Source of the DNA: JAWKHR01 sp041394725 | GTDB lineage: Bacteria > Acidobacteriota > Vicinamibacteria > Vicinamibacterales > SCN-69-37 | NCBI GenBank assembly: GCA_041394725.1 | Contig: JAWKHR010000012.1 | Coordinates: 81,421-145,420 of the forward strand | Length of the DNA: 64,000 nt | Direction: 5' to 3' | Part shown: positions 15,758-25,136 of the stretch, one piece after another | How positions within the stretch are numbered: position 1 is the first letter of the stretch | Layout: every line of letters begins with the position of its first letter | Translations under genes and position numbers: made by a program | The notes under the pieces: generated by a model | Seen by the model: the letters and a program-made list of their open reading frames with translations, nothing else | Told to the model about the DNA's origin: nothing | The model's database searches: none

Positions 15758-18316
15758 ATGCGTCGCCTGGCAACCTGTTTCGCGGCCGGCCTCGTCAGCC
15801 TGTCCCTCGTCGCACCCGCCCTGGCCCAGGGTGGCCGCGGGGGCGGGCAGGGCGGGGGCGGCCAGGCTGGTCCGCTCCCCTCGATCGAGACCCGGACCAC
15901 CGGGTTCGAGAAGCTCGACGGCTTCTACCCCTTGTACTGGAATGCGCGGTCCGGCGATCTCCTGATGGAGATCCCGGCCCTGAACCAGGAGGTCCTCTAC
16001 CAGAGCGGCCTCGCGGCGGGCCTCGGGTCGAACGACATCGGCCTCGATCGCGCGCAGCTCGGATCGACGAAGGTCGTCCGGTTCGAGCGCGTCGGGACGA
16101 AGATCCTGATGGTCCAGCCGAACTACGACTACCGGGCGGACAGCGACAACCCCGACGAGCGGAAGGACGTCGAGGACGCGTTCGCGAAGTCGGTCGTCTG
16201 GGGCTTCACCGCCATCGCCGAGACCGACGGCCGCGTGCTCGTGGACCTCGGCGACTTCGTGCTGCGTGACGCGCACGGCGTGTCCGGCCGCCTCGGCGCC
16301 GGCTACCGCTTCGAGCGGTCGCGCAGCGCGATCTACAAGGACAACACGAAGGCGTTCCCGGAGAACACCGAGATCGAGGTCACGACGACGCTCACGAGCG
16401 AGGGCGGCGGGGGCCGTGGCGGCGGGGGCGGCGGCGGGCGCGGCGGCGGCGCGCAGATCGGCGGGCGCGTCGGCGACGTGACGCCGTCGGCCGACAGCGT
16501 GACCGTGCGCCAGCACCACTCGTTCATCAAGCTGCCCGACGCCACCTACCACCCGCGCGCCTACGACCCGCGCGCCGGCTTCGGCGGCGGCGGCTACGAG
16601 AACTACGGGGCGGCGCTCGGCGAGGACATGACGCACCGGTGGATCAACCGGCATCGCCTCGAGAAGAAGGACCCGAACGCCGCCGTCAGCGAGGCGGTCG
16701 AGCCCATCGTCTACTACGTGGACCGGGGGACGCCCGAGCCGATCCGGTCCGCGCTCGTCGAGGGCGCGAGCTGGTGGAACCAGGCGTTCGAGGCCGCCGG
16801 CTTCCGCAACGCCTTCCAGGTGCGGGTGATGCCCGAGGGCGCCGATCCGATGGACGTGCGGTACAACACGATCACCTGGGTCCACCGCTCGACGCGCGGC
16901 TGGAGCTACGGTTCGTCGATCACCGACCCGCGCACGGGCGAGATCCTCAAGGGCCACGTCTCGCTCGGGTCGCTCCGCGTCCGGCAGGACTACATGATTT
17001 TCGAGGGCCTGCTCTCGCCCTACACGAACGGCACCGAGAAACCGGGCGTGCTGAGCGAGACGGCCCTCGCCCGGATCCGCCAGCTCGCCGCGCACGAGGT
17101 CGGCCACACGATCGGCCTCGGCCACAACTACTACAACAGCACCAAGGGCCGGATCTCGGTCATGGACTACCCGCACCCGCTGATCACGCTGCGGTCGGAC
17201 GGCACCATGGACCTCTCGCGCGCGTACGAGGTCGGCATCGGGCCGTGGGACAAGGTCGCGATCCAGTACGGCTACTCGGTGTTCCCGAGCGGCACCGACG
17301 AGAACGCGGCGCTGAAGAAGATTCTCGACGACGGCTGGGCGCAGGACTACCGCTACCTGACCAACCAGGACCTGAACGTGAACCCCAACGTCGATCAGTG
17401 GAACAACGGGATCGACACGGCCGAGGAGCTGAACCGCATCATGGCGCTGCGCCGCGCCGCGCTCACGCGGTTCGGCGACACGTCGATCAAGACCGGGCAG
17501 CCGTGGGCCACGCTGGAAGAGGTGCTCGTGCCCGTCTACCTGCACCACCGGTACGCGGTCGAGTCGGCGGCCACCGCGCTCGGCGGGCAGGAGTACATCT
17601 ACGGCATGCGCGGCGACGGCCGGGACCCGGTCCGCTGGGCGCCCGCGGCGCGGCAGAACTCGGCGCTCGAGGCGCTGATGCTGACGCTCCAGCCGTCGGA
17701 GCTCGCGATCAAGCCCGAGCTGCTCTCGAAGCTGCCGCCGCGCCCGCCCGGCTATGGCCGGACGCGTGAGATGTTCCCGCGGCTGACGGGCGGCGCCTTT
17801 GACCCGATCGCCCCGGCCGCGGTGGCGGCCGACATGACGATCGGGTTCATCCTGACGAACGACCGGGCCGCGCGGCTGGTCGCGCAGAAGGCCGTGGACC
17901 CGACGCTGCCCGGGCTCGAGGACGTGATCGACCGGATCGATCGCGCCGTCTTCCAGGCGCAGACGTCATCGCCTTACGAGGAGGAGATCGCGCGCGCGAT
18001 GCAGCGCGCGTTCGTCAGCCACCTGATGAGCGTGGCCGAGTCGGCGCCGACCCAGGCGCGGGCGATTGCCACGGCCAAGCTCAAGGCGATCGAGACCCGC
18101 GCCGAGGCCGCGCCGGCCGGGGCGGCGGCGCCGGGGAGCTTCGCCTGGCAGGCGCACCGCGCGCTCATGGCGTCGGACATCAAGCGGTTCGTCGAGCGGC
18201 CGTACGACAACATGCGGCCGGCGACGCTGCCCGACCCGCCGCCCGGGGCACCGATCGGCGACGTCGGCCTGGACTACCTGCTCGGCCTCGACGCCTGCGG
18301 CTGGACCGGACGGTAG
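15758..18316 (+). CDS. Secreted zinc metalloprotease (DUF5117/DUF4953-like)
   Basis: 852 residues with a signal peptide (MRRLATCFAAGLVSLSLVAP, cleavage after ALAQ). The zinc site HEVGHTIGLGH lies at about residues 446-456, the extended HExxHxxGxxH metzincin form, followed by a Met-turn-like SVMDYPHP. Flanking regions match large bacterial DUF5117/DUF4953 metalloproteases. Low-complexity Gly/Arg/Gln stretches lie at residues 27-45 and about 215-240; the second would be a flexible insert. AGGAGG is placed 7 nt before the ATG at 15758, which decides the start. It is expected to be exported and to degrade proteins or peptides. Confidence 0.92.
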   Translation: MRRLATCFAAGLVSLSLVAPALAQGGRGGGQGGGGQAGPLPSIETRTTGFEKLDGFYPLYWNARSGDLLMEIPALNQEVLYQSGLAAGLGSNDIGLDRAQLGSTKVVRFERVGTKILMVQPNYDYRADSDNPDERKDVEDAFAKSVVWGFTAIAETDGRVLVDLGDFVLRDAHGVSGRLGAGYRFERSRSAIYKDNTKAFPENTEIEVTTTLTSEGGGGRGGGGGGGRGGGAQIGGRVGDVTPSADSVTVRQHHSFIKLPDATYHPRAYDPRAGFGGGGYENYGAALGEDMTHRWINRHRLEKKDPNAAVSEAVEPIVYYVDRGTPEPIRSALVEGASWWNQAFEAAGFRNAFQVRVMPEGADPMDVRYNTITWVHRSTRGWSYGSSITDPRTGEILKGHVSLGSLRVRQDYMIFEGLLSPYTNGTEKPGVLSETALARIRQLAAHEVGHTIGLGHNYYNSTKGRISVMDYPHPLITLRSDGTMDLSRAYEVGIGPWDKVAIQYGYSVFPSGTDENAALKKILDDGWAQDYRYLTNQDLNVNPNVDQWNNGIDTAEELNRIMALRRAALTRFGDTSIKTGQPWATLEEVLVPVYLHHRYAVESAATALGGQEYIYGMRGDGRDPVRWAPAARQNSALEALMLTLQPSELAIKPELLSKLPPRPPGYGRTREMFPRLTGGAFDPIAPAAVAADMTIGFILTNDRAARLVAQKAVDPTLPGLEDVIDRIDRAVFQAQTSSPYEEEIARAMQRAFVSHLMSVAESAPTQARAIATAKLKAIETRAEAAPAGAAAPGSFAWQAHRALMASDIKRFVERPYDNMRPATLPDPPPGAPIGDVGLDYLLGLDACGWTGR

Positions 18317-18324
18317 CCCCCAAG

Positions 18325-18441
18325 AACGACACCGGGAGTCTTTTTCCGGAAGCGGACACTTCTTCGGAAAAAGACTCCCGGTGTTTCCCTTTTCTGCCGA
18401 GAGGCCCCCCGGCCCGGAAAGACTCCCGGTGTCGTTTTTTC
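18325..18441. repeat. Three-part inverted repeat with alternative hairpins and T-tract
   Basis: Copy a (18325-18349) contains ACACCGGGAGTCTTTTTCCG. Copy b (18365-18386) is its inverse with a short loop. Copy c (18414-18441) is a second inverse that pairs over about 23 bp with copy a and is followed by TTTTTT at 18435-18440. Pairing a-b and pairing a-c exclude each other; the a-c form looks like an intrinsic terminator for the metalloprotease. The block separates the convergent metalloprotease and S41 genes. Confidence 0.8.
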
Positions 18442-18443
18442 GC

Positions 18444-19669
18444 CTACTTGTCCCGGCACGCGCCGCGGAGCCAGGTGCCCGCGGCGACGATGGCCGGGTC
18501 GTCGCCGTCGCCGAACCGCGACCAGGCCGTGGGCACGGTCGCGTCCGGTGTGACCGGCCCGGCCTGCACGCGGTCGAGCCGGTCCGCCTCGCGGCGGACC
18601 AGCAGCTACAGAGATCGCGCCGTCGAGCGACTCGACCTCCCGCGTGCCGCGACCCGAACCCCCGTCGGCTCCCCGAACACCGCACGTCGTCGCGGCCGCG
18701 GAACGCCACCACCAGCGACTCGGCGCCCGCCGCCGTGAGCCGGCTCGTCAGCACCGCGACGGGCGGCGGCGCGCCCGAGGGCGCCGGAGCGCCGGGCCCG
18801 TAGCTCCAGGGGCTCTTCGAGCCGTCCGGTGCGATGTACCCGCCCATCGGGGGAGGGCCGATGAGCGGCTGGAGTGCCTCGAGCATCGCCGCGAAGTCGC
18901 CGCCCGCATTGCGGCGGAGGTCCACCATCCAGCCGCAGGGCGCCGGGGCCGTCATCCCGGTGATCGCGTCACGGACGCGTTTCGAAAAGTCGCTCGGCCC
19001 CGTCGTGCCCGGCAGCTCCACGTAGCCGAGCGTCTCGTCGATCCGTCTCGTGACGGCCGGCAGCGGCTGCAGCGTGCCGACCTCGAGCGTCACGTCCCGC
19101 GCCGACGCGGGATCGCCCTGCGTATTCACATGGAGCGACACGGACGGCACGGGCAGGTAGATCAGGTGGCCGCGCGCGCGCGGATCCGGGCTCACGACGG
19201 GCGGCCGGCCGTCCACGGCCTCCACGACGTCGCCCGGGTGCAGGCCCGAGGCTTCCGCGGCGCTGCCGGGATAGACGACCGCGACGATCCGTTCGGGGAA
19301 GAGCACCTGGAAGCCATACGCGCCCGGTCGCGCGCCCGGGACCGGCGCGGGAGCGATCAGCGAGCGCCCATCGCTCAGCGCGACGAGCGCGAGCGCCACC
19401 GCCTGGTGCGCGTCGGCGATGCCGTCCCCCTGCGCCGCGCGGGCATCGACCTGCGCGCGCACGGCGGGCCAGTCCACGCTGCCTGAGGCAAAGGCCTCGC
19501 GCTCGATCGTCCGCAGGGCATGACGCGCGTAGACCCGCGGCTGCAGGCGAACGCTGGCGGGCAGCCAGTCCCAGGCCGACTCGAGCACGGCGGGATTCGA
19601 CCAGGCTGCGATACCTGCCGCGGCGATCACCACGACCAGCGCCAGGATCAACGTGAGGACTCGTCGCAT
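18444..19669 (-). pseudogene. S41-family peptidase with PDZ domain, frameshifted 3' part
   Basis: The first 320 or so codons read cleanly from the ATG at 19669 (GGAG about 10 nt upstream): an N-terminal anchor (LTLILALVVVIAAAGIAAW), a PDZ domain (about 125-170, YPGSAAEASGLHPGDVVEAV) and an S41 core with WMVDLRRNAGGDF. Near 18590-18680 the frame breaks at least twice. The true C-terminus resumes in another frame as LLVRREADRLDRVQAG and ends at a TAG at 18446-18444. At the usual nucleophile position the protein has TAAGAE rather than a TASxGE-type motif, so the catalytic Ser seems missing. It may be a decayed gene or the product of sequence errors. Confidence 0.75.
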
Positions 19670-19928
19670 GGGGAACTCCGGCACCACCCCCCTCGGGCGG
19701 CGCATGGGATCCCTATCGGGTCGGGACACGCGTCGTGGTAGGCCTGCCGCTCCGGAACCGGACACGGCGCCGTCCTTGTCGCCGCGCCGGCGGGGGGAGT
19801 CTAATGAGTGCGCCTGCGGGCCGGCGACGGGCGCTCGAGGCCCGGCGACTGCGGCTCGACGGCAGTCGTCCCGAAAGCCGACCGCAGGGACGCGTCCGCC
19901 GCCGAGCCGAACGCCGACGAGGATCCCG

Positions 19929-20741
19929 ATGTCCGACCTCTGGCTGATCGATGCCTTCACCGACGTCCCCTTCAGGGGCAACCCGGCCGGCGTGTGCTGG
20001 CTGGATCGCCCCGCGCCCGAGACCTGGATGCAGCAGCTCGCGATGGAGATGCACCAGGCGGAGACGGCCTTCCTGCGCCGCGAGGGCGACGCGTTCCGGT
20101 TGCGATGGTTCACGCCGGCATCCGAAGTCGATCTCTGCGGGCATGCCACGCTCGCCAGCGCGCACTTCCTGTGGACGACGGGTCGGCTGCCGGAGGGTGA
20201 GGCCGCACGCTTCGACACGCGCAGCGGGCGGCTCACCGCGACCCGCGCGGTGGACGGCGGGATCACGCTCGACTTTCCGGCGACGCGGCCGACACCGATC
20301 GATCCGCCCGACGGGCTCTTCGCGGCGCTGGGCCTCGAGGGCGGCGAGGTGTCGAGCAATCGCGCGGCGCAGCCCGACGTGCTCGTGCGTGTCGACGCCG
20401 CCACGATCGTCCGCGGCCTCGCGCCCGACATGGGCCGCTTGCGCCGCGTCGCCGTGCGCGGCGTGATCGTCACCGCTCCGGGCGACGTGGACGGCGTGGA
20501 CTTCGTCTCGCGCTTCTTCGCGCCGCGCTTCGGCGTCGACGAGGACCCGGTCACCGGGTCGGCCCACTGCTCGCTCGGCCCGTACTGGAGCGAGCGCCTC
20601 GGCCGCACGGCGCTCACCGGTTACCAGGCGTCGCCGCGCGGCGGCACCGTGAGGGTCGACGTCCGGGGCGACCGCGTCGGCCTCACCGGACATGCCGTGA
20701 CGGTCGTGCGGGGAGACGTAGCGGATCCTCCAGGGACGTGA
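19929..20741 (+). CDS. PhzF-family isomerase/epimerase-like protein
   Basis: 270 residues matching PhzF/YddE proteins, which have a diaminopimelate-epimerase-like two-lobed fold. Landmarks are LWLIDAFTDVPFRGNPAGVC at the N-terminus, the catalytic Glu in MHQAETAFL, WFTPASEVDLCGHATLASAH, and the C-terminal FGVDEDPVTGSAHCSLGPYW. It is likely a cytoplasmic isomerase of unknown substrate. The ATG at 19929 fits the family start. The last four codons and the TGA lie inside the left arm of a 134-bp palindrome, so the original C-terminus may have been changed by insertion. Confidence 0.92.
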   Translation: MSDLWLIDAFTDVPFRGNPAGVCWLDRPAPETWMQQLAMEMHQAETAFLRREGDAFRLRWFTPASEVDLCGHATLASAHFLWTTGRLPEGEAARFDTRSGRLTATRAVDGGITLDFPATRPTPIDPPDGLFAALGLEGGEVSSNRAAQPDVLVRVDAATIVRGLAPDMGRLRRVAVRGVIVTAPGDVDGVDFVSRFFAPRFGVDEDPVTGSAHCSLGPYWSERLGRTALTGYQASPRGGTVRVDVRGDRVGLTGHAVTVVRGDVADPPGT

Positions 20742-20864
20742 AGGTCCCAGGGTCCCAGGGTCCCAAGGTCCCAGGGTCCGAGGGGCCCAAGGGGCCTGGG
20801 CCCTGGGACCTCCAGGACGCTGGGCCCTTGCGGTCCTGGGACCCTGGGGACCTTCACGTCCCTG
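20731..20864. repeat. 134-bp palindromic element (GGTCCCAGGG family)
   Basis: The ends CAGGGACGTGAAGGTCCC (20731-20748) and its reverse complement at 20846-20864 form long near-perfect arms. The interior is made of GGTCCCAG-type words that also pair. The phzF stop codon (20739-20741) is within the left arm. The word GGGTCCCAGGG recurs at 13060-13070. From 20865 to 21035 nothing else is seen. Confidence 0.85.
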
Positions 20865-21035
20865 CTGGTGTCTAACTCCCACAAGCCGGAACCAGTCGGC
20901 ACGCGACGAAAGCAGCCAGCCTGCTCCTGGGCCTGCTGCCACAGGTCCCGGTCCGCCCGTCGTGTGTCCGGCGGTTCCGGCGGTTTCCGGGCGCGGCCGG
21001 ATGCCGCCGGGATCGACGCCCTGCGGGATCTGCGG

Positions 21036-23768
21036 CTAGTCGATGCGCAGGCCTTCGGCCGGGTCCACGCGCATGGCGCGGATCGCGGGCGGGAGGCAGG
21101 CGATCAGGGCGGCGGACGCGAGCACCAGCGCCGCCGTTCCCAGCGACGCGGCGTCCATCGTCCGCACCTCGAAGAGCACGCGTGAGAGCGCGGTGTCGGC
21201 GGCCCGCACGAGGCCCCAGCCCGCGACCAGCCCGATCGCGACGAGCACCGTGCCCTGGCGCACGACGGCCGCGCCGACCGACACGGGGCGCGCGCCGAGC
21301 GTGAGGCGGATCGCGAGTTCCCGCCGGCGCAGCGCGACCGTCCACGAGAACAGGCCGTAGACGCCGAGCGAGGCGAGGAGCGCCGCCAGCGCGCCGAAGC
21401 CGATCAACACGACCATCAGCAGGCGCGGCTCGGCGGTGCGTGCGCGCAGGCGCTGGGCCCACGTGCTCGCGCTGGTCACCGGGATGCCGGGCGCGGTCGC
21501 GCGCAGCGTCTCGCGCAGCGCGGCGAGGGCCGTGGGCGCGTCGACCGCGTCGATCGCGAGGAACATCGACCGGAACGGGAACTGCCGCGCCGAGAAATAG
21601 ACCGCCGGTTCGACGTCCTGGCCGAGCGGCGCGTCCCGGATGTCGGCGACGACGCCGACGACCTCGAACTTCGCGACGGGCACCTGCTGGCCGCCGAAGG
21701 CGATGGGCGTGCGCGGCATCAGGTTGCGGCCGAGCGGGCCGATGCCGGCGGTGCCGGTCATCAGCACCACCCGGCCGGTCCGGCCTTCCAGGTAGCGCCG
21801 CGCGAACGACGCGTTGACGACGACGACGCCGGGGGCCGCGGGGGTATCCCGGGCGTCGAAGAAGCGACCGGAGACCTTCGTCGCGCCGATGGCCTCGAAG
21901 TAGCCCTCGCTTGCGCTGTGGAACTGGGCGCGCGGCAGGTCGCTCGTCTGCGCCGGCAGCACGTCGCCCTCGATGGCGACCGGCTGGCGCCAGCCCACCT
22001 CGAGCGGCAGGAAGTTGGCCGCGCCCGCCCCACGGATGCCGGGTTGCTCGCGCAACCGCTCGAGGATCGTCGAGTGCAGCGCGCCGGTCTCGGTCCAGTC
22101 CGGATAGGCCGCCTCCGGGATCTGGACGCTGGTCGTCACCACGTCGGGATTGCCGACGCCGGTCGGTACGTCGGTCATGCGCGCGACGCTCCGGATCAGC
22201 AGGCCGGAGCCGGCGAGCAGCGCGGCGGCCAGCGCGACCTCGCCGACGACGAGCGCACGGTAGAGGCCGCGACTCCCGCGGGAGCTGCCACGCTCGCCGG
22301 CACGGAGGTCGGCCGACAGGCTGCGACGCAGGAGCACCAGCGCCGGCACCAGTCCGAAGAGCATCGTCGTCCCGATGCCCAGCGCGGCGGCGAAGCCGAG
22401 CACGCGCGGGTTGATCGACACCTCCGCCAGCCGCGGAATCTCGACCGGGGTCGTCGCCGCGATGAGCGGAAGCGCGGCCCACGCGACGAGCAGGCCGGCC
22501 GTCGTCCCGGCGACGGAGAGGACCAGGGCCTCGGCGCCGAGCTGGGTGACGAGCTGGCGCGGCGAGGCGCCGAGCGCCGTGCGCACGGCGATTTCCCGTT
22601 CGCGCGAGAGCGCGCGCGTCAGCAGGAGCGAGGCGACGTTCAGGCACCCGATGACGAGGAGCAGGCCGACCGCGCCGAAGAGCACCGCCAGCGCGGGCCG
22701 GTAGTAGCCGAGCGCCTCGTCGAGCAGCGGAACCAGCCGCACGCGCCAGTTCCGGTTGGTCGCCCCGAAGTCGCGCTCGAGCCGCTGCCCGAGGCCCGTC
22801 ACGGCGGCGTCGGCCTCGGCGAGCGTCACGCCGGGCGCGAGCCGCGCGACCGACTCCATGAAGTGCGCCGCGCGGCTGTGCTGCGAGAAGTCCCAGGTCG
22901 AACGCTGCCAGACGTCGATGCCGCCGGGGTAGTCGAACCCGGGCGGCATCACGCCGACGACCGTGTACGGCGTGTCGTCGAGCCGGATCTGGCGGCCGAT
23001 CATCGCCGGGTCCGCCCCGTAGCGCGTGCGCCAGAGGCGGTCGCTGATCACCGCGACGAGCGGCTGGCGTGCGAAGTAGGGCTCGTCGCGTGGGAAGCCC
23101 GGGCCGAGTTGCGGGGCGACGCCGAGCACGGCCATCAGGTTGGCGCCGGTCTCGATCGTCGGGACGCGCACCGGGTCCAGGCCGGGATCCACGAGGTTCA
23201 CGTCCGGCCGCCACCAGGCCGCCGCGTCCTCGAAGACGTCGAGCTGCTGGTAGTCGATGAAGTTCACCGGCGAGATCGGGTCGTGCGCGAGCCCCTGCTC
23301 GGCGTTGGTCGCCCAGAGCGTGACCAGCCGATCCGGCGCCGCATAGGGCAGCGGACGCAGCACGACGCCGTCGACGATCGAGTAGACGGTGACCGCGGCG
23401 CCGAGCCCGATCCCCAGCACGAGCACGGTGACGAGCGCGAAGCTCCGGTGATGGACGAACTGGCGGATGGCGAGGCGCAGCGCATGACCCATGGACAGGC
23501 TCCGGAACGCCGGGGTCTGGCCGAGCCCCGGGACGGCGGTGGTCGTCGGCGGATCGCGCCGCAGCGCGGATCCGGTGAGCGCGTCGAGGTCGGATTCCGC
23601 GAGCGCGGCCTCGGCGAGCGCGGTGGCGGCCGCCTCATCCAGGCCGCGCGCGCGGGCGTCGGCCTGGAGATCCTCGAGGTGCTCGGCCAGCTCGCGGACG
23701 GCGTGGGCCGCCAGGCGGGCACCCCGGGCGTCGGCGTGGCGACGGACGCGCGCGTGCCAGTCGGTCAT
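21036..23768 (-). CDS. ADOP-type orphan ABC permease, copy 4
   Basis: 910 residues. The N-terminal 65 residues form a helical prefix (VRELAEHLEDLQADARARG) typical of permeases tied to PadR regulators. Then come a linker, the first helix (ALVTVLVLGIGLGAAVTVY), a MacB core, an FtsX block (SREREIAVRTALGASPRQLV), a second core and a C-terminal FtsX block with RRELAIRLTLGARPVSVGAA. It lies 57 bp downstream of padR copy 3 on the same strand. As with the others, no ATPase gene is present, and substrate and partner are unknown. Confidence 0.92.
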   Translation of the reverse strand: MTDWHARVRRHADARGARLAAHAVRELAEHLEDLQADARARGLDEAAATALAEAALAESDLDALTGSALRRDPPTTTAVPGLGQTPAFRSLSMGHALRLAIRQFVHHRSFALVTVLVLGIGLGAAVTVYSIVDGVVLRPLPYAAPDRLVTLWATNAEQGLAHDPISPVNFIDYQQLDVFEDAAAWWRPDVNLVDPGLDPVRVPTIETGANLMAVLGVAPQLGPGFPRDEPYFARQPLVAVISDRLWRTRYGADPAMIGRQIRLDDTPYTVVGVMPPGFDYPGGIDVWQRSTWDFSQHSRAAHFMESVARLAPGVTLAEADAAVTGLGQRLERDFGATNRNWRVRLVPLLDEALGYYRPALAVLFGAVGLLLVIGCLNVASLLLTRALSREREIAVRTALGASPRQLVTQLGAEALVLSVAGTTAGLLVAWAALPLIAATTPVEIPRLAEVSINPRVLGFAAALGIGTTMLFGLVPALVLLRRSLSADLRAGERGSSRGSRGLYRALVVGEVALAAALLAGSGLLIRSVARMTDVPTGVGNPDVVTTSVQIPEAAYPDWTETGALHSTILERLREQPGIRGAGAANFLPLEVGWRQPVAIEGDVLPAQTSDLPRAQFHSASEGYFEAIGATKVSGRFFDARDTPAAPGVVVVNASFARRYLEGRTGRVVLMTGTAGIGPLGRNLMPRTPIAFGGQQVPVAKFEVVGVVADIRDAPLGQDVEPAVYFSARQFPFRSMFLAIDAVDAPTALAALRETLRATAPGIPVTSASTWAQRLRARTAEPRLLMVVLIGFGALAALLASLGVYGLFSWTVALRRRELAIRLTLGARPVSVGAAVVRQGTVLVAIGLVAGWGLVRAADTALSRVLFEVRTMDAASLGTAALVLASAALIACLPPAIRAMRVDPAEGLRID

Positions 23769-23825
23769 GACTCGAAGTGAGACGGCGCGGCGCGACCGGG
23801 CGTTGGCCGCGGCGCCGGTTCGCGA

Positions 23826-24170
23826 TCAGGCCGGCCGCACGCCGGCGACACGGCCCAGCACGCCGATGAACCGCGCCCAGTCCTCACGCTGCGCGGCCAG
23901 CACCTTCCGGCCGCTCTCGGTGATGCGGTAGTAGCATCGGCGCCGCTGCCCGGCCCGCTCGACCCACCGGCCCCGCAGCCAGCCCCGCTCCTCGAGCCGG
24001 TACAGCGTGGCGTAGAGCGACGCGAGGGTGAACGACAGCGTCCCGTCCGACCGCGCCTCGATCTGCTTTGCGATCTCGTACCCGTGCAGCGCCTCGCCCT
24101 CGACCAGGGCCAGGATCAGCAGCTCCGCGCTGCCCTTCTTCGCTTCGTCGATGGCGCTCCGCCGCAACAT
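23826..24170 (-). CDS. PadR-family transcriptional regulator, copy 3
   Basis: 114 residues. It begins IDEAKKGSAELLILALVEG, followed by LHGYEIAKQIEARSDGTLSF, the recognition helix TLASLYATLYRLEERGWL and the wing RRRCYYRITESGRKVL. It is the first gene of a PadR-ADOP pair (57-bp gap to copy 4). The upstream sequence holds an AT-rich CATATAGT on the minus strand 9 nt before the ATG and then the heptad array at 24231-24344. Confidence 0.93.
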   Translation of the reverse strand: MLRRSAIDEAKKGSAELLILALVEGEALHGYEIAKQIEARSDGTLSFTLASLYATLYRLEERGWLRGRWVERAGQRRRCYYRITESGRKVLAAQREDWARFIGVLGRVAGVRPA

Positions 24171-24230
24171 GAAGGACGACTATATGATGGACACCTGAGT
24201 ATTGCAAGAATCACGTCGTCGGTCGGGATC

Positions 24231-24344
24231 GGGCACTGGGCGTCGGGCACTGGGCGCTGGGCACTGGGCGTTGGGCACTGGGCGTTGGGCACTGGGCGTT
24301 GGGCACTGGGCGTCGGGCACTGGGCGCTGGGCACCTGGCGCCGG
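24231..24344. repeat. 7-nt tandem repeat array (GGGCACT/GGGCGTT)
   Basis: Alternating heptads GGGCACT and GGGCGTT/GGGCGTC/GGGCGCT run for about 114 bp, decaying at the right end. The reverse-complement type occurs at 9174-9229. Both arrays lie in the leader side of a padR gene. No ORF or CRISPR geometry is present. Confidence 0.88.
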
Positions 24345-24452
24345 GGCACCTGGAGTTGGGCGTTGGGCGCGCCCGGCGCCGAGCACCTCGCGCCGAGCAC
24401 CGAGCTCCGAGCGCGGCGCGCCGGAAGCCGAGCGCCGGACCGGTTCGTCGAT

Positions 24453-25127
24453 CTAGTTCTTGCCGGCCGGCAGCTTCTCGCCGGCGGTAATCGCAATCGG
24501 CAGCCGGTTCTCCTGCGGCGGGACCGGACAGATCCACTGGTCGTTGTAGACGCAGTTCGGGTGGTAGGCGCGGTTGAAGTCGAGGTCGTAGAGCCCGGTC
24601 GGCGTCCGATCGAGATCCAGGTAGCGGCCGCCCTTGTAGGTTTCGGCGCCGCTCGTGAGGTCGCCGAACGGGACGAAGAGCCGATCGACCGTCCGCGCCT
24701 CGGCCGGGATGAAGGCCGCGAGCGTGTACTCCGCGTCGCCGATCGTGAAGCGCAGCCGGCCCACGCGCCGCATGCGCTCGCGCTCGTGCTGGCTGTTCTC
24801 GAGCTCGATGATGACCGGCGTCGGACTCGCTTCCTGGACGAGCCGGGCCGGCACGCGGAAGGACTCGTCGATCGGGTAGTAGTTGATGCCCGGGAAGCCG
24901 GGGCGGTCCGCGGGCAGGAGCGGCGAGCTGTCCGACGTGCGGAACGCCAGGTCCTTGTCCACGCGGTCGGCCGCGATCTGCTGGTCGTACGTCCGCGTGT
25001 CCACGGGCTTCGAGGGCCCGGACGTGCAGCCCGCGGTCGCGGCGAGGGCCAGCAGGCTGAACACGCCGAGCCGCGTGGCCGGAGACGTGAGGCGCGACAG
25101 GCCCCGAAGGCGCGTGACGGTCGGCAT
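24453..25127 (-). CDS. DUF1684 lipoprotein
   Basis: 224 residues with a lipoprotein signal (FSLLALAATAGC, lipobox Cys about residue 33). The rest matches DUF1684: FGDLTSGAETYKGGRYLDLD, GLYDLDFNRAYHPNCVYND and CPVPPQENRLPIAITAGEK. DUF1684 proteins are widespread and of unknown biochemical function. The conserved motif N-R-A-Y-H-P-x-C is intact. It is the last gene of the glycosyltransferase/radical SAM operon, starting 9 bp after the upstream stop. Confidence 0.9.
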   Translation of the reverse strand: MPTVTRLRGLSRLTSPATRLGVFSLLALAATAGCTSGPSKPVDTRTYDQQIAADRVDKDLAFRTSDSSPLLPADRPGFPGINYYPIDESFRVPARLVQEASPTPVIIELENSQHERERMRRVGRLRFTIGDAEYTLAAFIPAEARTVDRLFVPFGDLTSGAETYKGGRYLDLDRTPTGLYDLDFNRAYHPNCVYNDQWICPVPPQENRLPIAITAGEKLPAGKN

Positions 25128-25136
25128 CGCTCCCTA

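Noticed and set aside
13093..15900. Longer start for ADOP copy 3 (935 residues)
   Set aside because: The added N-terminus is Pro/Arg-rich without the prefix-domain motifs and overlaps the metalloprotease promoter; the ATG at 15627 begins at the conserved first helix region.
24231..24344. CRISPR-like repeats
   Set aside because: The repeats are contiguous heptads without spacers of constant length and there are no cas genes.
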